Below, piece by piece: positions 25,579 through 34,413 of a stretch of DNA of 64,000 nucleotides (the first letter of the stretch is position 1; each line of letters opens with the position of its first letter). A program made the position numbers and the translations under genes. Source of the DNA: Sandaracinaceae bacterium (GTDB lineage Bacteria; Myxococcota_A; Polyangia; Polyangiales; Sandaracinaceae); the NCBI GenBank assembly GCA_019637095.1, contig JAHBWG010000008.1, positions 1 to 64,000 of the forward strand. The letters run 5' to 3'. A model generated the notes under the pieces. It made no database searches and was not told the DNA's origin. It was given only the letters and a program-made list of their open reading frames with translations.

Positions 25579-27824
25579 CAGCTCGCCCTCCAGTGCGCGA
25601 CCGCTGCGGGCAGCAACTCGAGGAATCGCTGGAGCTCGGCCGCATCCGTTGGCACCGGCGTCGAGAGCTCGAGGATTTCGTCGAGAGCCGCGAGCGCGGC
25701 GAGCGCCTCCGACGCGACCTCCGCAACGTCGAAGTCCGGCGCCTTCGAAAGACGCTCGATCGACTCGGCGAGGCGAGCAACATCGTGGCGCGCTTCGACG
25801 CGATGCTCGCGGACGCGCGCCTCGCGCTCGCGGAGCCGAGTCCCAACTGGCTCGGCACCGGAGAGCGCGCGAGCCATCGCGACGCCCCGAACCTGTGCGG
25901 CGGTCTCGGCCCGAGCGTCGGCGACCGACAGGCGCTGGCCCGTCCGGTCGTGGTGGAGCGGCAACGTGACCTCGGCGATCGCTCGCGGATCTTCGCGTTG
26001 CGCGAGAGCGGCCCAGAGCGTGTCTGCTCGACGTGTCACGACCCCGTCACTGCAGGCAACGACGGGGGTCGGCCACCGGAACAGCGCATCGAGATCGAGG
26101 AACACGGTATTGCCTCCGCGGCGCAGCGAAGCGTGCGGTTCTCGATCCGTTCCGTCCCAGCCCAGTGGCCGCGTAATCTCCTTGCCCTCGAGCAGTCGGG
26201 GGACGTCGCGGAGCAAGCGCTCCGCCGTGTCGTGAACTGATGCACCGGCGGGTGAGGGGTAGAGGCGAGGCGCAGCTCGGCTCGGGCTCGGCGTCTCGGA
26301 GAGATCGTAGTACGCGTCCCACGACTCGGGCGCGGACCGATCGGGGCTCCAGACCGCCGCGGGCCCGAGCGCGAGCATCCGCTCGACGCTGGCCGTGAGG
26401 TCGCGGAGCTGGCCCCTCAAGCAGTCGAGCGCGGGCACTGGTGGGTCGCCGGTGAAACCGCCGAGCACGACGGAGCACCGGGGAAGGGACGACCACAGAT
26501 GCGCGACGCGGAAGAAGAGATCGGTCCTGTTTCGCACTTCGCCCGCGTCATCGAGCTGGGCGAAGCGAACGTCGTCGTCGACCATCCAGAACACGGTCGG
26601 GTGTTGGGCAGGATGGGGAAGTCCGCCCACGGGGGCTACGAGGTGTCCATGGATCGCGGCGAGCTGCGCCTCGCGCGCGACGCCGATGGGCACGGAGCGC
26701 AGCCGGTCGAGCTGTGGGACGACTCCGGTCGCGGCGGACGTGCGGAGCCGCGATGCGACCTCGGCGATCGCAACTCGATGCACGGGGATCGACGGGGCAG
26801 GAAGCGGGACCGGCTCGGCGGGCGCGTCCAGATCGATCACGAGCAGGCCGACGTGGCCCCGATAGCCCGAGCGGCGCACCTCGGCTTCGAGGCTCTCGAC
26901 CATGCGGCAGAACGGCTCCGCACGGGCCCGGCGAGTCGCGCAGCTCACGAGGACGTCCGGCACGTCGGCTCGCCCGACCGAAGTCGACGACACGATGCGC
27001 GGCGCCGACGAGATCACGGCGGCTGTTCTGCGCGTCGCTACGTCGAGCGCGCGCTCGATGAGCGCGCTCGGCAGTGAGAACCGCTCGACGAGAACGGCGC
27101 CCAGCGCATCGCGCCCCGCGACTCGGCGTACCGAGCGGCCGAACCGAGAGTCCCGCGCGTACTCGGCATCGCGCAGCGTGAGCACGACGTCGCCGTCCAG
27201 GCGCGCGGCGCGCAGGCCCGTCAGGAAGGGTCCGAAGGCAGGCTGCGTGTAGTGGGCTTCGACGATCCCAGTGAAGTCCTCGTACCGGCGCGGCGTTGGA
27301 TCGACGACGTAGACCGTCTTCCACCCGGCGTCCCCGCGCCAGCGACTCAAGGTGGGCCCACCGGGAGCGTCCGGATCGAACCGGAATCGCCACCCGTGGT
27401 GCTCCTGCTCCTGCGGGGCTCCGCCGAGGCGCCAGGGCCGGAGGTAGGGATGCCCGTTGCCGACGTCGACCACGTGCCGCTCCCCGTTCAGCTCGACCAC
27501 GCAGACGAAGTGGTCACCAGGCGCGCGCACGCGCGCTGCCGCAAGCGCGGCATCGAAGCCGAGCGCGGAGAGGAGCACGGCGAACGCTGGCGTCGTCCGG
27601 TCGCAGTTGCCGCCCAGCCCCTCGATCGCAGCGTCGACGACCTCGAGCAGCGGGGGGAGCGGACGCGACCGACCGTCGTTCGCGAGGAGGATCAGGTTGT
27701 GGAACGGCACGGACCGGAGATGCGCGCGCTGGAGCGCCGCGAGCCCATCGAGGTGCGTTTCGACGTCGGTCACGCCGAGACGTGCAAGGTATGCGTCGAC
27801 GCGGGCCGGCGCGAGCAGGGTCAC
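25575..27824 (-). CDS. Fusion of arylamine N-acetyltransferase-like domain with glycosyltransferase-like domain
   Basis: The product has about 749 residues from GTG 27824, which overlaps the peptidase stop by 4 bases. Residues 1-260 match the NAT fold: GGNCDRTTPAF holds the catalytic Cys, GDHFVCVVEL the His and VVDVGNG the Asp, so the triad is complete. A second part (from about 290) opens with VLVSCATRRARAEPFCRMVESL. It carries a VDDDVRF motif like the DxD motif of GT-A transferases, followed by GGNTVFLDLDALFRWPTP and LPLHHDRTG. The last 130 residues are charged and helical. NAT-fold enzymes form amide bonds from acyl thioesters, so this may join an acyl group to an amine and add a sugar. 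I know of no such fusion. Confidence 0.75.
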   Translation of the reverse strand: MTLLAPARVDAYLARLGVTDVETHLDGLAALQRAHLRSVPFHNLILLANDGRSRPLPPLLEVVDAAIEGLGGNCDRTTPAFAVLLSALGFDAALAAARVRAPGDHFVCVVELNGERHVVDVGNGHPYLRPWRLGGAPQEQEHHGWRFRFDPDAPGGPTLSRWRGDAGWKTVYVVDPTPRRYEDFTGIVEAHYTQPAFGPFLTGLRAARLDGDVVLTLRDAEYARDSRFGRSVRRVAGRDALGAVLVERFSLPSALIERALDVATRRTAAVISSAPRIVSSTSVGRADVPDVLVSCATRRARAEPFCRMVESLEAEVRRSGYRGHVGLLVIDLDAPAEPVPLPAPSIPVHRVAIAEVASRLRTSAATGVVPQLDRLRSVPIGVAREAQLAAIHGHLVAPVGGLPHPAQHPTVFWMVDDDVRFAQLDDAGEVRNRTDLFFRVAHLWSSLPRCSVVLGGFTGDPPVPALDCLRGQLRDLTASVERMLALGPAAVWSPDRSAPESWDAYYDLSETPSPSRAAPRLYPSPAGASVHDTAERLLRDVPRLLEGKEITRPLGWDGTDREPHASLRRGGNTVFLDLDALFRWPTPVVACSDGVVTRRADTLWAALAQREDPRAIAEVTLPLHHDRTGQRLSVADARAETAAQVRGVAMARALSGAEPVGTRLREREARVREHRVEARHDVARLAESIERLSKAPDFDVAEVASEALAALAALDEILELSTPVPTDAAELQRFLELLPAAVAHWRASW

Positions 27825-29128
27825 ATCGACTCTCGAGCCACGCGATCGACCCACCGGAAGACGACGTCGAGCTCGGCTCGATGCAGCTCGATCGTCCATG
27901 TCGGGATCGACTCGTCGGGGGCATGGATACGCGCTCGTGAGTCGTTCACCCCGAGCGCCACATAGCGAGCGCCGAGCGGTAGGTTCCGGTTGAACGGGCA
28001 GCCGCCCTCGACGACGTTCTTGTTGAGGCCGCGTTGCTCGTGCCGCGCGCCCACCCCCCACCGCGAGGCGAGGCCGGCGAGCCCTCGAAGGAGGTCCTCG
28101 TACTCGCGACCGACAGGTGCGCTCGTATCGTCTGGACCGATCGTTCGCGCGAGGAGACGCAGCGTACCGTCCTCATGGTCGTGGTAGCCGGTCTCGTCGA
28201 GCCAGAGCTCGGCCTGCAGGGAGGCCATCACGTCCGGCAGCACGGCGTGAGCGATCGGCGATCCAGTCTCTTCTTCGCCCTGGATGATCCACGTCAGCGC
28301 CGGCGCCGCCGTCAGGTCGTGCAGCGCCGCGATACGAACGGCGAGGGGTCCCTTGTCGTCCGCCACGCCGCGACCGAAGAGCCGGCCTTCGGTCTCGGTG
28401 AGCTCTTCCGGCGGATGGGTCCAACGATGCGTCGGCCCGAGCGCGGTCACGTCGTAGTGTCCGTAGAGGACGACGTGGCCCGTCAGCCCGCGTGCAGGCC
28501 TTCGAGCGACGAGCACTGGGTGCGCAGTCGAGGCGGCGAGCCGAGCGACGTCGAAACCGAGCGCACGGAGTTGCCGCTCGAGCCATTCGACGCAGCGGGT
28601 GTGGCACCCGCCGGCCCGGCTCGTGTTGAACCTCATGAGCTCGCGCAGCCGGTCCACGACGCTCGAGGGCGCGCGGACGTCGCTCCTGGACCTCGGTCCC
28701 TCGCCTAGCGAGCGACCATAGCGCTCGATCACGGCTCTCCCGAAATCGGCGCACACCAGGTCCCATAGCCGCTTGTTGCTCGCGCCGTAGACGTCGCGCC
28801 CGAGGTGCGTGCGGTGGGCCCGCCCACTGATGATCGCTGCGCGGAAGGCATACTGGATATCGTCGTGGCTCAGCGGCGCGAGCCCCAGGCCCACACGTGC
28901 ATCATCGAGCATGCCCCTCGCCTCATCGCGCCAGTAGACCTCCGCGAGCGCCTCCAGCCCGAGTCGGTGCTCGCGCGCCAGCTCACGCTCTGCGTCGCCG
29001 AGCACCGACCACCATCGCTGCGTCTCGCCCGGTCCCCACAGGTGGGTCAACGCATGCGCGACGGCGAGCGCTCGATGGAGCCCGTGCTTCAGATCGTTCG
29101 AGCTCGAGTACATCTCGATCTGGTTCAT
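27821..29128 (-). CDS. M20-family metallopeptidase with extra N-terminal domain
   Basis: The product has 435 residues from ATG 29128. Residues 1-135 are a helical domain that I do not recognise (NDLKHGLHRALAVAHALTHL). The rest is an M20 peptidase with all metal-binding residues visible: LYGHYDV (His), RGVADDKGPLA (bridging Asp), IIQGEEETGSP (Glu pair), WLDETG (Asp) and ARIHAPDE (His near the end). M20 enzymes cut dipeptides or N-acyl amino acids. In a biosynthetic operon such enzymes can trim a peptide or act in reverse. It overlaps both neighbours by 4 bases. Confidence 0.85.
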   Translation of the reverse strand: MNQIEMYSSSNDLKHGLHRALAVAHALTHLWGPGETQRWWSVLGDAERELAREHRLGLEALAEVYWRDEARGMLDDARVGLGLAPLSHDDIQYAFRAAIISGRAHRTHLGRDVYGASNKRLWDLVCADFGRAVIERYGRSLGEGPRSRSDVRAPSSVVDRLRELMRFNTSRAGGCHTRCVEWLERQLRALGFDVARLAASTAHPVLVARRPARGLTGHVVLYGHYDVTALGPTHRWTHPPEELTETEGRLFGRGVADDKGPLAVRIAALHDLTAAPALTWIIQGEEETGSPIAHAVLPDVMASLQAELWLDETGYHDHEDGTLRLLARTIGPDDTSAPVGREYEDLLRGLAGLASRWGVGARHEQRGLNKNVVEGGCPFNRNLPLGARYVALGVNDSRARIHAPDESIPTWTIELHRAELDVVFRWVDRVARESM

Positions 29129-29892
29129 CGCGGCCGTCGGCCTCCGAGCACCGGGAAGGCGTCCTCGTTGAAGACCGCTCCCGGCGCGACGGTCACCCGA
29201 CCCGTCATTGGGTGCCAGCGGGCACGCGACGGATCGAACGTGCAGGTCGCGTCCAGGTAGACCGTGATGTACGCGCGACGCCAGCGGCTCGAACGATTGG
29301 GCGGGCTGGTGTGCCAGGAGAGGCAGTGGTGGAAGATCGTGCTCCCCGCGCGGACGGGCACGGCGACGGCGTCCGCTTCTCGCGACCCCCAGGCCTTCTG
29401 CTCGCTCAGGAAGTCGATCGAGCGCGTGATCGGCTCGGTGTGAGCGCCCGGCATGAACCACAGCGCGCCGGCTTCGATGGGCGCATCATCGAGCGCGAGC
29501 CAGCAGGACACAGCGCGAGCTTCAGCCACGGGCCAGTTCGGGAGGTCGCGGTGCCATGGGATCGTCGCGCCCCCGTGCGGGGGCTTGGCAATGAGATGGT
29601 CGTGGAACACGCGAACACGGTCGCAGTCGAGGAGTTCCGCCGCGATCGCCGCCGCGCGGGGGTCGCGAAGCTGTTCGGCGAACGCCGTGTTTCGCTCCCA
29701 CACGTTCATCCATTGCGAGACGATGGACAGGTACTCCTCGACCGTCGTGGCGATCTCGGCGGCCCACTGGGCTGCCTGCGCCTCGAACGCGGCGCGAAGC
29801 CGTGTCACCTGCACATCGGAGACGACGTCATCGACGACGAGGTGGCCGTCTCGCCGGAACCGCTCGACTTGCTTGGTGCTGAGCTCAGCCAT
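29125..29892 (-). CDS. Phytanoyl-CoA dioxygenase-family (PhyH) enzyme B
   Basis: The product has 255 residues from ATG 29892. The iron-binding facial triad is visible: WHRDLPNWP supplies His and Asp, and the distal His lies in FHHCLSWHTSPPN, with the 2-oxoglutarate-binding Arg following in RSSRWRRAY. It is an Fe(II)/2-oxoglutarate-dependent oxygenase that would hydroxylate or halogenate-like modify a small molecule or peptide. The substrate is unknown. It shares 8 bases with the upstream dioxygenase gene and 4 with the peptidase gene. Confidence 0.88.
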   Translation of the reverse strand: MAELSTKQVERFRRDGHLVVDDVVSDVQVTRLRAAFEAQAAQWAAEIATTVEEYLSIVSQWMNVWERNTAFAEQLRDPRAAAIAAELLDCDRVRVFHDHLIAKPPHGGATIPWHRDLPNWPVAEARAVSCWLALDDAPIEAGALWFMPGAHTEPITRSIDFLSEQKAWGSREADAVAVPVRAGSTIFHHCLSWHTSPPNRSSRWRRAYITVYLDATCTFDPSRARWHPMTGRVTVAPGAVFNEDAFPVLGGRRPR

Positions 29893-30658
29893 CCCTGCGC
29901 TCCTGGATCTTCGCACCATCGACGGTGCGACGGCACACGGGATGGTTGGGCGCGCGTGCGTGCTGCCACCGAACCGTCGCGGACAGGAACACGCAGGACC
30001 ACGCGATGCGCTCTCCGTCGCGCAGCCTCGGGGGCGACGAGTGGAACGTAAGCGGCGAGAACGCGACTGCATCGCCGGCTCGGTACGCCGGCGCGAAGAT
30101 GGGGAACGCTCCCGGGCTGAACCCGAGTTCGGCGTCGGCGCTCTGGGGCTGCCCATCGTGCAGGTCGACGACTGGCCGAGCGCCGAGCCGATGACTGCCG
30201 ATCGCAAACCGCAGGGCGCCGGACTCCGCGTCGGATTCGTCGAGAGGGATCCAGAGGACGATCCCGTCTGGTCGATCGACGGGCCAGAAGCCGAAATCCT
30301 GGTGCCACGGGAACTCCTTATGGCCGCGACGCTTCACCAAGAGCAGGTCCTGGAACAGCACCGGGTCGTCGAGGAGCTGCCTCACGACGGGGCGCATCGC
30401 GTCGGCCGCGCCCCCCGTCGAGCACGCGTCACGATGCTGATGCGGGTTCAACCACTGCTCGATGATGGCGGACAGCGGTGGCCGCCCCGGCGGCGGAGCA
30501 CCGTGCGTATAGAGCACCTGCTTGCTCATCGGTAGCTCGTTCCTCTGGCACGCCTCGGCAGCAGCTCGCAGCCCAGCGAGTGTGGCTCGGCCGACGACAT
30601 CCTCGAGCAAAGCCACGCCGTCTCTCTCGAGGCCAGTGAGGGCATACGCGACGTCCAC
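29885..30658 (-). CDS. Phytanoyl-CoA dioxygenase-family (PhyH) enzyme A
   Basis: This is the first gene of the operon. GTG 30658 has CGAGGAA 6 bases upstream. The 257-residue product has the iron triad in FPWHQDFGFWP (His, Asp) and SPLTFHSSPP (His), with Arg in GERIAWSC as the likely 2-oxoglutarate ligand. It is similar in layout to the second dioxygenase downstream but not close in sequence, so the two may carry out successive oxidations. Upstream lies about 230 bases without a gene, which must hold the operon promoter. Confidence 0.88.
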   Translation of the reverse strand: MDVAYALTGLERDGVALLEDVVGRATLAGLRAAAEACQRNELPMSKQVLYTHGAPPPGRPPLSAIIEQWLNPHQHRDACSTGGAADAMRPVVRQLLDDPVLFQDLLLVKRRGHKEFPWHQDFGFWPVDRPDGIVLWIPLDESDAESGALRFAIGSHRLGARPVVDLHDGQPQSADAELGFSPGAFPIFAPAYRAGDAVAFSPLTFHSSPPRLRDGERIAWSCVFLSATVRWQHARAPNHPVCRRTVDGAKIQERRDG

Positions 30659-30884
30659 GTGATTCCTCGGCGCGATCGAGTGTAGGGCATCCGGCGCACG
30701 CCCGTCATCCGCTCCGCGACGAGCGCCCGCTGGCGCAATCCGCGACGCCACCCTGGCGGGGCTGCTCGTCACCGAGACGAAGATACCGCCTACCGTCGGC
30801 GACGACGACAAGCATGTGCGGATCGAGGGCCGCTTCGGCCCGGCCGAGGGACGAGGACGAGGAGCAGGGATCCGACGTCACGCA
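30659..30884. other. Gene-free stretch upstream of the seven-gene operon
   Basis: This stretch separates the start of dioxygenase A from the end of the decayed zinc-ribbon frame. It should contain the promoter of the leftward operon, but I see no clear -35/-10 pair. A block resembling the sequence after tRNA-Leu begins just past its right end (30892-30914). Confidence 0.4.
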
Positions 30885-31010
30885 CTACGCGTTCGGCGTT
30901 TCTGGGGCCTCCGGCGAGATCATCGCACAGGCCGCCGGCGGCGCGCGGGGATGCCGGAGACCTGGGTCGACGGGGCGTTCCCTGGAGTGCACGCTGCCGT
31001 CTCGCGTTGC

Positions 31011-31190
31011 CTCCGAGCGGACGCGGTGTCCGCAGCGCTCGCACTCCAGGTCGGGATCACCGGCTCCGACCATGCACCCACCGAGCACGACCTCACGACG
31101 CTGCGCCATGCGCTCGGCCGCGGGCTCGGGCTCGCCCCACACGATCGGCAGCCAGCGCTCCGAGCCGCACGCGGGGCACGGCGGGCGAAG
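31011..31190 (-). pseudogene. Zinc-ribbon gene relic without start codon
   Basis: In one frame the text reads CPACGSERWLPIVWGEPEP, then VVLGGCMVGAGDPD and CERCGHR. This is the pattern of a common small bacterial zinc-ribbon protein of about 60 residues with two CxxC knuckles. No ATG, GTG or TTG stands before the first Cys pair in this frame, and after GHR the frame runs on without the usual stop. The region also overlaps the end of the endonuclease-like pseudogene. It is best read as a decayed gene. Confidence 0.5.
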
Positions 31191-32126
31191 CCGTCTCGCG
31201 CAGCACGCACGCGGTGACGCGCTCGAACGCGAGGTAACGATCCACGAGCTCGGCGCACCACCTCGCGCTCCGATCCGCGGCGAAGGGGCGCACGACGTCC
31301 TCGAGCGTCCAGGACGCGAAGGTCGAGTCGTTGGTGAGGAGCCGACGGTACCTCTCGACCGCACGTCGGCAGGCGACGTTCGCCTCGGGCGCGAGGAACA
31401 CGAAGACGCCCTCGTCGTAGCCGACGTCGGCCGCCACGAGCGCGGCGGCGAGCAGGTGATCGCGCCAGATCTGCTGGAGCGGCGGTGACCGAAGGGCAGC
31501 GCGCTCCGCGGCGAAGCAGCCCATCGCCTCGGCGAGCTCGTCGTAGCGCGGGCGGTGCTCGGCGGCGGGATCACCGAGCGCCTCGTGGTACTTCACCTCG
31601 ATCCCGAGGAAGCCGCGCCGCCCGGTCGGCGAGACGTACTCGACGAAGACGTCGAACGCCGAGCGGTCGCCGGTGAAGCGGAGGTCGCCGCGGCCCGGAG
31701 AGTGCTCGAAGCGGATCGCCGTCACGCGCCGGACGCGCTCCGGCGCGAGGTGCCGGAACATCGTGGTCGCGAGATCGAGGTCGAGCGCAGCTTCGCCGAA
31801 GGCGTTGAAGCACAGCGGCTGGCTCGAGAGCAGGTTCGAGAAGAGCGGTCCTCGTCGATGAGCTGATCCGAGGTTCGTCCGGCGCCGAGCACGGCGTGCC
31901 GGACGACGTCGCGGATCCCGTCGGTCAGGAAGTTGGCGAGGGTGTCGCGGGCGAAGCGGGCCTCGATGCGCGAGCCCAGCGGCTTCTCGCGACGGAGCCC
32001 GACGGGGTACCCACGCTGTTCGCGCCAGAGCGCCTGGAGGAGCCGCGCCTCGCGCTGGAACGCGTTGTCGGAGCCAACGCGAACGTCGTGTCGCTCGAGG
32101 ACCTCGTCGGGGATTCGCCGCCTCAC
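31093..32126 (-). pseudogene. PGN_0703-type putative restriction endonuclease, frameshifted
   Basis: GTG 32126 opens a frame reading RRRIPDEVLERHDVRVGSDN up to DQLIDEDR. The frame is then lost at about 31855, and the text continues in the next frame as LFSNLLSSQPLCFNAFGE, RRVTAIRFEHSPGRGD, FTGDRSAFDVFVEY and GFLGIEVKYHE. The last piece has the Asp and Glu-x-Lys pattern of a PD-(D/E)XK nuclease. One missing C at the join (CGCTC for CGCCTC) explains the shift. Such proteins are predicted nucleases. It is either a decayed defence gene or an assembly error; the unclear 3' end supports decay. Confidence 0.65.
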
Positions 32127-32262
32127 GCCGCTGCCAGACCGCCGAGGCTATCGCGAACTGACACCGCACCGGCCGGCGTTCGGCGCCCTTCGGCGCGCGC
32201 TCGCGCCGCGCGCCTGCGCGGCCGCACGACGGCGAGCCCCCGCGTTGCTATGGTCAGGGACG

Positions 32263-34413
32263 GTGTCCGAGCCTCTCGACGATGAAGAGTCGGAGCGCCT
32301 CGCGCAGGGCACGGTGCTGGGCGAGCGGTACCGCATCGAGGGCGCGCTCGGGGACGGAGGGATCGGGTGGGTGTACCGCGCCGAGGACCTCGAGCTCGGG
32401 CGGATGGTGGCGGTCAAGACGCTCCAGCCGCAGTACGCCGACCACGCGCCGATGCGCTCGCGCTTCGAGCGCGAGGCGAAGGCGCTCGCGTCGCTCGATC
32501 ACCCGCACATCGTCTCGCTCTTGGGCTTCAGCATCGCGGACGGGCGGCCGTACCTGGTCATGGAGCTCCTCGAGGGGCACACCCTCGCCGCGCGGCTCGA
32601 GGACGGGCCGCTCGAGGAGGAGATCGTGCGCGACATCGCGCGGCAGACCCTCGACGCGCTGGCCTACGCGCACGCCCAGGGCTGTGTGCACCGCGATCTC
32701 AAGCCGGCCAACATCTTCCTCTGCGAGCGCCCGACGAGCCCGCACCACGTGAAGATCCTGGACTTCGGGTTCGTGAAGCTCGTCGCGGGCGACGATGTGG
32801 GAACACAATCGGTGTTGACACGCTCGGGCGTCGCGTTCGGCACGCCGGGCTACATGTCCCCCGAGCAGGCGGTCGGTGGCGTGACGGACGCGCGCTCCGA
32901 CCTCTACTCGCTCACGGTGGTGCTCTTCCACATGCTGGCGGGACGCCGGCCGTTCGTCGGCTCGCTGCCCGAGGTCGTGCGCCAACACCTCACCGAGCCG
33001 GTGCCGGACCTGAGCGTGGGCGGGCGGGCGCTGTGCGCGTCGATCGGGCTGCGCGAGCTGCTGCACCGGGGGATGGCCAAGGAACCGGGCGATCGCTTCC
33101 AGAGCGCCGAGGAGATGCGTGACGCGCTGCTCGCGCTGCCGGCGCCGCTGACGCGACCCGCGGCGCTCGGCGAGGCGCCGACGATGCCCGCGCTCTCGCT
33201 GGCCGCGCACGAGCCCACGCGACCGCAGCGGCCGGTCGCGCGCTCCGGCAGCAGCTCGGGCGCGCGCCCGCGCGGGGCGGCGACCTCGAGCGGGAGCCCC
33301 GAGACCGACGCGAGCGGCGACCCCGACGAGACCGACGACGGGCTCGCAGCGCCGCCAGCCGCGCGGCGGCGGCTGGGCCGCGCGGCCGTCGTCGTGGGCG
33401 TCGGGCTCGTCGCCGCGGTCGGCGTGTGGCTCGGAGCGGGCAGGGCCGAAGAGGAGCTCGAGCGCCTCGGCGCCGCACCCCGAGAGCTGCGCGCGGACGA
33501 CACCGCCGCCGCGGCGCGGACCGGCCCGGCGCCCGACGAGCGCGTCGAGCCGCGGGAAGGTCCGACGCCGGGGCACGACGTCGCGCGCGAGGCGCCAACC
33601 GCAGACCCGACCGAGGACGCGGACGAGGACCGAGCCCCGGCGGTGGACGGCGACGACGCGGACGGCGACGACGCGGACGGAGACGACGCGGACGGAGACG
33701 ACGCGGACGGAGACGACGCGGACGGAGACGACGCCTCGCTCGAAGCGCGGGACGACGGTCCGTCGCGCTCGGACGAGCCACCCCCCGGCGAGGACGCGGA
33801 CGGCGAGGGCGAGCCGTTCGGTCCGAGCCCGTGGGAGACGCGCCCGCCGAGCCCGCAGCTCGCGCGCGCGCGCCGTCAGGTGCTCGCGGGCCGGCCGCTG
33901 ACCCCCGACGAGGACCGCGGGCTGCGCGTCCTCGCGCGCGCGGACCGAGGCGACCCGCGCCCCCACCTCGTGCTCGCGCAGAGCTTCGTCGCCGCCGGCC
34001 AGGCCGGGCCCGCGCTCGCGCGCTACGAGCTCGCGCACCGCGTCGACGACTCGGCCCGCGCCGATCCGCGGATGCTCTCCGACCTCGTCCGCCTCGCGAC
34101 GGAGAGCGAGGCGCGCGAGCGCGCCGCGCGCGTGCTCGAGCGCGTCTACGGCGAGGAGGGCCTGGAGCACGTGCGCGGCCTGCTCGAAGACGCGGCGCTC
34201 GAGCCCGCGCGGCGCGGCGCGCTCGTGGCGCTGCGCGACCGACTCGAGCGAGGGCCCGACGAACCGTCCGCCGCGCAGGCGCCCGCGCGCCGCGCCGCGC
34301 GCGCCGGCCGGGCGCGGCGCCCTGGCGCCCGCGATGGGCGCGCGAGCCGAGGAGGGCGCGGCGCCGCGCGCCGAGGCCACCGCGGCGCGACCCGACGCCG
34401 CCACGGCCGCTAG
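32263..34413 (+). CDS. Ser/Thr protein kinase with TM segment and acidic repeats
   Basis: The product has about 716 residues from GTG 32263. The Hanks-type kinase domain (about 20-290) has the glycine loop GDGGIGWVY, VAVKTL (catalytic Lys), HRDLKPAN (catalytic Asp), LDFGF (metal-binding Asp) and GTPGYMSPEQA. A linker leads to one membrane helix (about 375-395). Outside or beyond it lies an acidic stretch of six GDDAD repeats (about 462-491) and a C-terminal helical, TPR-like part. The protein is a membrane receptor kinase typical of myxobacteria. Signals and targets are unknown. Confidence 0.9.
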   Translation: MSEPLDDEESERLAQGTVLGERYRIEGALGDGGIGWVYRAEDLELGRMVAVKTLQPQYADHAPMRSRFEREAKALASLDHPHIVSLLGFSIADGRPYLVMELLEGHTLAARLEDGPLEEEIVRDIARQTLDALAYAHAQGCVHRDLKPANIFLCERPTSPHHVKILDFGFVKLVAGDDVGTQSVLTRSGVAFGTPGYMSPEQAVGGVTDARSDLYSLTVVLFHMLAGRRPFVGSLPEVVRQHLTEPVPDLSVGGRALCASIGLRELLHRGMAKEPGDRFQSAEEMRDALLALPAPLTRPAALGEAPTMPALSLAAHEPTRPQRPVARSGSSSGARPRGAATSSGSPETDASGDPDETDDGLAAPPAARRRLGRAAVVVGVGLVAAVGVWLGAGRAEEELERLGAAPRELRADDTAAAARTGPAPDERVEPREGPTPGHDVAREAPTADPTEDADEDRAPAVDGDDADGDDADGDDADGDDADGDDADGDDASLEARDDGPSRSDEPPPGEDADGEGEPFGPSPWETRPPSPQLARARRQVLAGRPLTPDEDRGLRVLARADRGDPRPHLVLAQSFVAAGQAGPALARYELAHRVDDSARADPRMLSDLVRLATESEARERAARVLERVYGEEGLEHVRGLLEDAALEPARRGALVALRDRLERGPDEPSAAQAPARRAARAGRARRPGARDGRASRGGRGAARRGHRGATRRRHGR
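33646..33735 (+). repeat. Six 15-bp tandem repeats inside the kinase gene
   Basis: Six in-frame copies of GACGGMGACGACGCS (15 bp) encode repeated Asp-Gly-Asp-Asp-Ala units. The first two copies have GGC and the next four GGA as the Gly codon, so the last four are almost identical and look recently amplified. The repeat lengthens an acidic linker after the membrane helix. Copy number may vary between strains without breaking the frame. Confidence 0.9.

Noticed and set aside
30814-31488. A plus-strand frame in the region between the operon and the decayed nuclease
   Set aside because: It overlaps the zinc-ribbon and nuclease relics on the other strand and has no start context or protein-like pattern beyond its first 35 residues.
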